A stretch of DNA of 64,000 nt from an uncultured Pelagibacteraceae bacterium (GTDB lineage: Bacteria; Pseudomonadota; Alphaproteobacteria; Pelagibacterales; Pelagibacteraceae): NCBI GenBank assembly GCA_902578255.1, contig CACHCH010000004.1:32566-96565 (forward strand), read 5' to 3'. The position numbers and the translations under genes were made by a program. This document shows positions 57,947 through 64,000 of this stretch, one piece after another (the stretch's first letter is position 1; each line of letters opens with the position of its first letter). Under the pieces are notes generated by a model. The model saw only the letters and a list, made by a program, of their open reading frames with translations. It was not told where the DNA came from and ran no database searches.

Positions 57947-58820
57947 CTTTAGGGTTTTTTAGAAGTCCTTTGTAATAATCTATTCTTCTATCTCTTAAAA
58001 ATGGCCAATGATTTCTAGCTGTTTCAATTTTATTTAGATCAATGCTAGTAATTAAAATTTCCTCTTTATCTGATTTTGATTTCGCAATAATATTTCCACC
58101 AGGATCGATAATCATTGAGTTACCCCAAAAATGTATTTTTCTTTTTCCGGTTTTTTCTAAACCAATTCTATTTATAGCAGCAACAAATACACCATTTGCT
58201 ATGGCGTGAGATCTTTGGATGGTTATCCATGCTTCTAATTGGGATTTTCCAACCAGTTTTTTCTCTTTAGGGTGCCAACCAATCGCTGTTGGATAAAATA
58301 AAATTTCTGCTCCTTTTAGCGTTGTTAGCCTGGCAGCTTCCGGAAACCATTGATCCCAGCAAATCAAAGAACCAACTTTTCCATATTTTGTTTTTGTAGA
58401 TTTAAAACCTAAATCTCCTGGAGAGAAGTAGAATTTTTCGTAATAACCTGGATCATCTGGAATATGCATTTTTCTATATTTTGAAATAATTTTACCCTTG
58501 TCATCAATTACAATGCTTGTGTTATGATAAAAACCAGTAGTTTTTTTTTCAAATAAAGAAATCATTAAAACAACAGATAGTTCTTTGGCTAATTTACAAT
58601 ATATATCTGATAATCTACCTGGAATTTTTTCTGCTAACTTAAACTTAGTATGATTTTCACTTTGACAAAAATATGGAGATAAAAATAGTTCAGGAAGACA
58701 TATTATTTTTGCTTTCTTCTTTGCTGCTTCTCTAATCTTAATTACAGAATTTTCTATATTTTTATTCTGATTATCAAAAACTTTAGTTTGAATTAAACCA
58801 ATTGTAGTTTTTTTTGCCAT
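57939..58820 (-). CDS. aguB: N-carbamoylputrescine amidase
   Basis: Nitrilase family: CLPELFLSPYF, YRKMHIPDDPGYYEKFYFSPGD, GSLICWDQWFPEAAR. Confidence 0.93.
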   Translation of the reverse strand: MAKKTTIGLIQTKVFDNQNKNIENSVIKIREAAKKKAKIICLPELFLSPYFCQSENHTKFKLAEKIPGRLSDIYCKLAKELSVVLMISLFEKKTTGFYHNTSIVIDDKGKIISKYRKMHIPDDPGYYEKFYFSPGDLGFKSTKTKYGKVGSLICWDQWFPEAARLTTLKGAEILFYPTAIGWHPKEKKLVGKSQLEAWITIQRSHAIANGVFVAAINRIGLEKTGKRKIHFWGNSMIIDPGGNIIAKSKSDKEEILITSIDLNKIETARNHWPFLRDRRIDYYKGLLKNPKDE

Positions 58821-58823
58821 GAA

Positions 58824-59867
58824 TTACTTAAAAATATTTGAAAAATTTTTACGATCTCTACTCTTCCATTCTCCTCTATGGTAAGCATCACTAGCTATTA
58901 AAGGCAAAACACTTGTAGCTTCTGCAAAAACCATTTGTTCTTTAGTGATATCAACTTTACCCCAAGAGCTTGCCTCTTTTAAAGTCGAGCTACTACACGC
59001 TCCATCTCTACTATCTGCGACTGTAATTTGAATAGCATACTTGTGCATATCAACATCTTTTCCTAATAGTTCTGCACAAATAACTGTATCTTGAATGAAA
59101 TTCTTTGGTACTCCACCACCTATCATAAATAATCCTGAGCCTTTGGATTTAATCTTTATTTCTGTAAGTTCTCTAAATTCTCTAACAGAGTCAATTGTCA
59201 TGTGTTTCTTTGGATTTTTTTCTTGGTGCATTACTAAACCAAATCCCGCACTAGAATCTGTAAAGGCTGGGCAAAAAATTGGTACATTATTATCAAATGC
59301 AGTTTCAATTAATGAAGCTTTCTTTTTTGAATTCTTTTTAAGATATTTCCCCATTTCGTGAATAAATTCTCTAGATGTGTAACTCCTTGGTTCTAATGTA
59401 TTTGCTATTTCACATATAATTTTGTCACACATTTGAAGTTCTTCCTCATCGATATAAGTATCATAAATCCTGTCGATATAATTATTTCTTAACTCGGTAT
59501 CATCTTGAAACTGTGAGCCCTGGTAATGTTTAAACCCTAGTGCCTCAAAAAAATCCATATCTACAATTGAGGCTCCTGTTGCAACAATGGCATCGACCAT
59601 ATTATATTTAACTAAATCTTTATAAATATTCATACATCCAGCAGCCGATGTTGATCCAGCCAGTGTAAGGAAAATTGTACAATTTTTATCTTTCAACATT
59701 TCATTATAAATATTTGCTGCATTAGCAGTCTCTCTAGACACGAAAGACATTTTTTCCATTGATGAGATTATCTTTCTTGTATCAAAGGAGGTGATATCAA
59801 TGTGTTCTACTGGATTTTTTAATAAATCTTTTTTACTATTGTGTCCCAGATTTTTTTGGTCTGACAT
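58824..59867 (-). CDS. Deoxyhypusine synthase-like protein (probable homospermidine synthase-type)
   Basis: DHS family: TLAGSTSAAGCMNIYKDLVKYNMVDAIVATGASIVDMDF; GGGVPKNFIQ; DGACSSSTLKEASSWGKVD retains the active-site Lys motif. Confidence 0.88.
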   Translation of the reverse strand: MSDQKNLGHNSKKDLLKNPVEHIDITSFDTRKIISSMEKMSFVSRETANAANIYNEMLKDKNCTIFLTLAGSTSAAGCMNIYKDLVKYNMVDAIVATGASIVDMDFFEALGFKHYQGSQFQDDTELRNNYIDRIYDTYIDEEELQMCDKIICEIANTLEPRSYTSREFIHEMGKYLKKNSKKKASLIETAFDNNVPIFCPAFTDSSAGFGLVMHQEKNPKKHMTIDSVREFRELTEIKIKSKGSGLFMIGGGVPKNFIQDTVICAELLGKDVDMHKYAIQITVADSRDGACSSSTLKEASSWGKVDITKEQMVFAEATSVLPLIASDAYHRGEWKSRDRKNFSNIFK

Positions 59868-61051
59868 TAAGCGACCATGTTAGCTTTATTGCTATCTTTA
59901 TCGTACATGGTCATTATTGGTTTATCTTCAACTTCATAAATCTCATTTGAATAGTATCCATTGAATTGGGTTCTAAAAGTCAATCCATAAGCTCCTAGCT
60001 GACCAAGTTCTATGTAATCATTTTCTTTAATATTGTTTGGAAGCAAAAAAGGACCCTTCATATAATCCATGCTATCACATGTTGGGCCAAAAAAATCAAA
60101 AGCGGTTAATTTTTTAGAAATAATTTTATTTGAGTTATCTTTAATCATTTTTGATGGGTAAACAATATTAGGTGTACCAGCATCAAAAAGAGTACCGTAT
60201 GTACCATCATTTATATAAAGCTTCTGTTTTTTTCTTAGGTTAACTTTGACAATTGTTGATCCACTTTCTGCAACTAATGCCCTTCCAGGTTCACAAATTA
60301 TTTTTGGTAATGTTTCAAGTTTTAAATTTTCTAAACTTTTTTTAATTTCAGTAAAATAACTATTCAAAGATTGAGGAATTAAATCAGGATAGATAGTTGG
60401 AAATCCACCTCCTATATTTATATAATCTGGAATTATTTTTGTTTTTTTTATTATATTTCCAATTTCAGTTATACCCTTGGAGTAAGAGATTGGATGCATA
60501 CATTGAGATCCGACATGAAAACTTAATCCAATTTTTTTTGCATGTTGTTTTGCTAATCTAGTTAGACCTATAGCCTCAGATGTTAAAGCTCCAAACTTTT
60601 TTGATAAGTCTATTTCTGCATGTTCGTTTGAAACTGCAACTCTTACAAATAATTCTAAATCTTTTGCATTATTTGTACTTTCTATAATTTTAATTAATTC
60701 ATCTTTAGTATCTAATGAAAAAGTCTTAACGTTATAATTAAAATAAGCATTCTTAATACTCTCTCTACTTTTTACAGTATGCATGTATGAGCATTTTGCA
60801 GTATGACTAAAATTTCTTATGCTTTTTATTTCTTCGATTGATGCAACATCAAATTGATCTATTCCACTATCTATTATTGTTTTAAGTACTAATGGATGAG
60901 GATTTGTCTTCACAGCATATAAAACAGATCCTGAGAATTTTTTTAAAAAAAATTTTACTGCAGATTCAATTGAACTTTTTCTAATACAATATACTGGCTT
61001 TTCAGGGTTCAGTTGATTTACAAGTTCTTCAACTGATTTAAATTTTTGCAT
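59867..61051 (-). CDS. PLP-dependent Orn/Lys/Arg/DAP decarboxylase (fold III)
   Basis: VLYAVKTNPHPLVLKTI (PLP Lys), FHVGSQC, CEPGRALVAESG, FFGPTCDSMDYM; start likely MQKFKSVEEL rather than ORF start 61120. Confidence 0.9.
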   Translation of the reverse strand: MQKFKSVEELVNQLNPEKPVYCIRKSSIESAVKFFLKKFSGSVLYAVKTNPHPLVLKTIIDSGIDQFDVASIEEIKSIRNFSHTAKCSYMHTVKSRESIKNAYFNYNVKTFSLDTKDELIKIIESTNNAKDLELFVRVAVSNEHAEIDLSKKFGALTSEAIGLTRLAKQHAKKIGLSFHVGSQCMHPISYSKGITEIGNIIKKTKIIPDYINIGGGFPTIYPDLIPQSLNSYFTEIKKSLENLKLETLPKIICEPGRALVAESGSTIVKVNLRKKQKLYINDGTYGTLFDAGTPNIVYPSKMIKDNSNKIISKKLTAFDFFGPTCDSMDYMKGPFLLPNNIKENDYIELGQLGAYGLTFRTQFNGYYSNEIYEVEDKPIMTMYDKDSNKANMVA

Positions 61052-61184
61052 TATAAATGCCTCCAAAAAAAATTTAATAAAAAAAAGTCTTTTATAAAAA
61101 AACTTTAATATTTTTCGCATCTAAATATAAAAAACACTAATGTAAAGCAAATAATTCAGGTCAGTATTGCTTAATAATCATATA

Positions 61185-61213
61185 TTGAAAAATTTAATTC
61201 AGTTACCATATAA
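61185..61213 (+). promoter_or_regulatory. Putative promoter for response regulator, nearly leaderless
   Basis: TTGAAA (61185-61190) - 17 nt - ATATAA (61208-61213), only 5 nt before ATG at 61219. Confidence 0.4.
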
Positions 61214-61218
61214 GATAT

Positions 61219-61782
61219 ATGAAAGAACAAGCAACGCTTCAAAACCTCAGTGATTTTGAGAATAAATCACTGTTAATTTGTGATGATGACAATCCTTTTA
61301 GAGAAAGATTGGCAAGAGCAATGGAAAAGAAAGGTTTTGAGGTTTTTCAAGCAGAGAGTGTACAAAAGGGTGTCGAAGCTGTTAAAGCAAAAAAACCAGG
61401 ATTTGCTGTAGTAGACTTAAGACTTGGAGATGGAAATGGTCTTGAAGTAGTAAAAGAAATTCAAACTTCAAATAATGATAGTAGAATTATAATGTTAACT
61501 GGATATGGAAATATTCCAACTGCAGTTGCGGCTATTAAAGAGGGTGCAATCGATTATCTTGCTAAGCCAGCAGATGCCGAAGATGTGGAAAAAGCTTTGT
61601 TAGCAGACCCATCTAAGAAAGCTGCACCACCAGAAAATCCTATGTCAGCAGATAGAGTAAAATGGGAACATATCCATAGAGTGTTTGAGCTTTGCAATAG
61701 AAATGTATCTGAAACAGCACGAAGACTTAAAATGCACAGAAGAACTCTTCAAAGAATTCTCTCTAAAAGATCACCTAGATAA
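61219..61782 (+). CDS. regA: ActR/RegA/PrrA-family redox response regulator
   Basis: Receiver LLICDDDNPFRERLARAMEKKGFEV, VVDLRLGDGNGL; C-terminal Fis-type HTH HIHRVFELCNRNVSETARRLKMHRRTLQRILSKRSPR. Confidence 0.92.
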   Translation: MKEQATLQNLSDFENKSLLICDDDNPFRERLARAMEKKGFEVFQAESVQKGVEAVKAKKPGFAVVDLRLGDGNGLEVVKEIQTSNNDSRIIMLTGYGNIPTAVAAIKEGAIDYLAKPADAEDVEKALLADPSKKAAPPENPMSADRVKWEHIHRVFELCNRNVSETARRLKMHRRTLQRILSKRSPR

Positions 61783-62326
61783 ATTTTCTAATTTTTATAA
61801 TTTTCTTAACTAATAATGCCAAAATGGCAATTTTGAACATTTCAGCCAACAAAAAAGGTTTTGCTCCTAAAGCTAGAATAGGTTTGTCCCATCCGATTAA
61901 AGTCCCTAACCACAATAATCCTAAAATATATATTGTTGAAGTTGCAATTATTAGTTTACCTAAAACAACAAAAAAACCATCCTCAAATTTAATCATAGAT
62001 GCTAAATAGCATGCTGTTAAGAATCCAATTAAATATCCCATAGTTGGACCAGTGAAATATAAAAGTCCGACACCTTTTTCTGGAGAATTTGAAAAAACGG
62101 GTAATCCTGCAATTCCTTCAATTAAATACAATCCGATAGTAGCTAATCCAATTTTATAACCTAAGCTAATTCCTAAAAATAAGACTACAAAAGTTTGCAT
62201 AGTCATAGGAACTGGGTAAAAAGGAATTTTTATTTTTGCAGAAATAGTTAAAGCTATTGAACCAAGTACTATAGCTAACAAAGATTTAATTATTTTAGGT
62301 TGTGTAAGATTTTTTGTTAATTCCAT
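61775..62326 (-). CDS. bioY: Biotin transporter BioY
   Basis: IKIPFYPVPMTMQTFVVLFLGISLGYKIGLATIGLYLIEGIAGLPVFS; TGPTMGYLIGFLTACYLA. Confidence 0.95.
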   Translation of the reverse strand: MELTKNLTQPKIIKSLLAIVLGSIALTISAKIKIPFYPVPMTMQTFVVLFLGISLGYKIGLATIGLYLIEGIAGLPVFSNSPEKGVGLLYFTGPTMGYLIGFLTACYLASMIKFEDGFFVVLGKLIIATSTIYILGLLWLGTLIGWDKPILALGAKPFLLAEMFKIAILALLVKKIIKIRKFI

Positions 62327-62424
62327 AAAATTAATAATACTCTTAATTATTAATATAATCTAGTGATTAGTAGATTAAATTAAAGTTTAGACTATATTAA
62401 CTATAAAATATTTAATAAATTTTA

Positions 62425-64000
62425 ATGAGTAAAATACAAAAAACCGATCATTTTTATCTTATTGATGGTTCTGGATATATCTTTAGAGCTTATTACGCAT
62501 TACCACCATTAAGTAGAAAAAGTGACGGACTGCCAACAGGCGCAGTTAGTGGTTTTTGCAGCATGCTTTTTAAACTTTTAGAGGACTCAAAATCAAATCA
62601 AAATTTGCAGAAACCAACTCATTTTGCGGTTATTTTTGATTCTGCCAGAAAAACATTTAGAAATGAAATCTATAGTGAATATAAAGCAAACAGATCTGAG
62701 GCGCCTGATGACTTGGCACCTCAATTTGAATATATAAGAAAGTCTGTTTTAGCATTTAACCTACCATCTGTAGATTTACCTAATTATGAGGCAGATGATT
62801 TGATTGCAACTTACGTTGACAAAATAATCAAAAAAGGAGCAAAGGTCACAATTGTTTCATCAGATAAAGATTTAATGCAATTATATAAAAAAAATGTCCG
62901 TATTTTTGATCCAATGAAAAATAAATTTGTAACTGAGGAAGACGTCATTAAAAAGTTTGGGGTAGATGCATCAAAAGTAATAGATGTCCAATCCTTAGCG
63001 GGCGATAGCAGTGATAACGTACCAGGTGTACCTGGAATAGGAGTAAAAACTGCTGCTGAGCTAATTAATAAATATGGCACTCTAGAAAAATTATTGAAAT
63101 CAGCTCATGAAATTAAACAAAACAAAAGACGAGAAACTCTCTTAGAAAATAAAGATAAAGCATTAATTAGCAAAAAACTTGTGACATTAGATCATAAATC
63201 TCCAATAAAGAGAGAGCTTGATGAATTTCAATTAAAAAGTATAGACAAAAATAAATTATATAAATTTTTAAGAGAGATGGAATTTAATAGATTATTAAGT
63301 TCTGCTATTTCTGCATATGGAGAGCCAGACTTAACGAGCTCTGTTCCAGAAACTAAAAATTTAGAAAAGCAAAGTGCAATTGACAATAAAAATTATTATT
63401 TGATTTCCAACCCAGATGAAATAGATGAGTGGGTTGAAGAGGCTGAAGAGTTAGGAGAGGTTGCTGTTGATACTGAAACAAATTCTCTAGATCCTCATCA
63501 AGCAGAGCTAGTAGGTATCTCACTTTCTTCAAAAATAGGTAAAGCCTGCTATATTCCAATTGGTCACAAGTCATCAAAATGTATCAAAAAAGATGTTGTT
63601 ATTAAAAAGCTAAAAAAATTACTAGAGGATCCAAGTGTTAAAAAAATTGGTCAAAATATTAAATTTGATTTTATTGTTTTATTTAAACACGGCGTAACAT
63701 TGTCTGCCATGGAAGACACAATGTTGATGTCTTATGTTTTAGATGCAGGGAAAAATAGACATAATATGGATACATTATCAGAGCTACATCTTGGACATAA
63801 AACGATTTCTTTCAAAGAAATGGTGGGAACTGGAAAAAAAGAAATCAATTTTAGTGAAGTTGAAGTTGAAAAAGCAAAAGATTATGCAGCTGAGGATGCC
63901 GATGTAACTTTTAGACTTTATAAGAAATTTCTTAAAAATCTAAAAACCGAAAAACTGATTAATATTTATGAAATTTTTGAAAAGCCATTAATTAAAATTC
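62425..64000 (+). CDS. polA: DNA polymerase I (3'-truncated by window edge)
   Basis: ATG at 62425: MSKIQKTDHFYLIDGSGYIFRAYYALPPLSRKSDGLPTGAVSGFCSML; 5' nuclease DSSDNVPGVPGIGVKTAAELI; exonuclease AVDTETNSLDP. Frame open to window end; absent from ORF track. Confidence 0.95.
   Translation, partial: MSKIQKTDHFYLIDGSGYIFRAYYALPPLSRKSDGLPTGAVSGFCSMLFKLLEDSKSNQNLQKPTHFAVIFDSARKTFRNEIYSEYKANRSEAPDDLAPQFEYIRKSVLAFNLPSVDLPNYEADDLIATYVDKIIKKGAKVTIVSSDKDLMQLYKKNVRIFDPMKNKFVTEEDVIKKFGVDASKVIDVQSLAGDSSDNVPGVPGIGVKTAAELINKYGTLEKLLKSAHEIKQNKRRETLLENKDKALISKKLVTLDHKSPIKRELDEFQLKSIDKNKLYKFLREMEFNRLLSSAISAYGEPDLTSSVPETKNLEKQSAIDNKNYYLISNPDEIDEWVEEAEELGEVAVDTETNSLDPHQAELVGISLSSKIGKACYIPIGHKSSKCIKKDVVIKKLKKLLEDPSVKKIGQNIKFDFIVLFKHGVTLSAMEDTMLMSYVLDAGKNRHNMDTLSELHLGHKTISFKEMVGTGKKEINFSEVEVEKAKDYAAEDADVTFRLYKKFLKNLKTEKLINIYEIFEKPLIKI

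Overview
AT-rich alphaproteobacterial chromosome segment. Protein content, gene order and a recognisable SAR11-type dmdA strongly suggest a SAR11/Pelagibacter-like genome. Nearly all of the window is compact core-genome coding sequence. It holds ftsY/dapF, then a ~33 kb run of + strand genes: ffh, rpsP-trmD-rplS, leuCDB, a DMSP-demethylation cluster ending in dmdA, asd, sdhCDAB, mmsA, mdh, sucCDAB-lpd, priA and atpHAGDC. A minus-strand block follows (rppH, ctpA, rsfS, nadD, proA, proB, obgE, rpmA, rplU, gloB, metW, metX), then hisC-tyrA, NlpC/P60-AmpG-TrkH, class I lysS, pyrD, rpmB, a polyamine cluster (aguA, aguB, a deoxyhypusine-synthase homologue, a PLP decarboxylase), a RegA/ActR-type response regulator, bioY and the 5' part of polA. 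No tRNA, rRNA, CRISPR array, prophage or transposon was recognised. The most interesting non-ORF signals are a multi-hairpin structured RNA upstream of ffh and a SAM-II-like riboswitch upstream of metX whose predicted promoter abuts the aptamer. The most interesting gene-level signals are the alpha/beta hydrolase embedded in the dmd cluster, the DHS-like polyamine cluster, the repeat-built tails of S16/L19, an unlisted 58-aa membrane peptide, and the fact that all five convergent gene junctions overlap or abut. I did not find a convincing entirely new multi-gene system.
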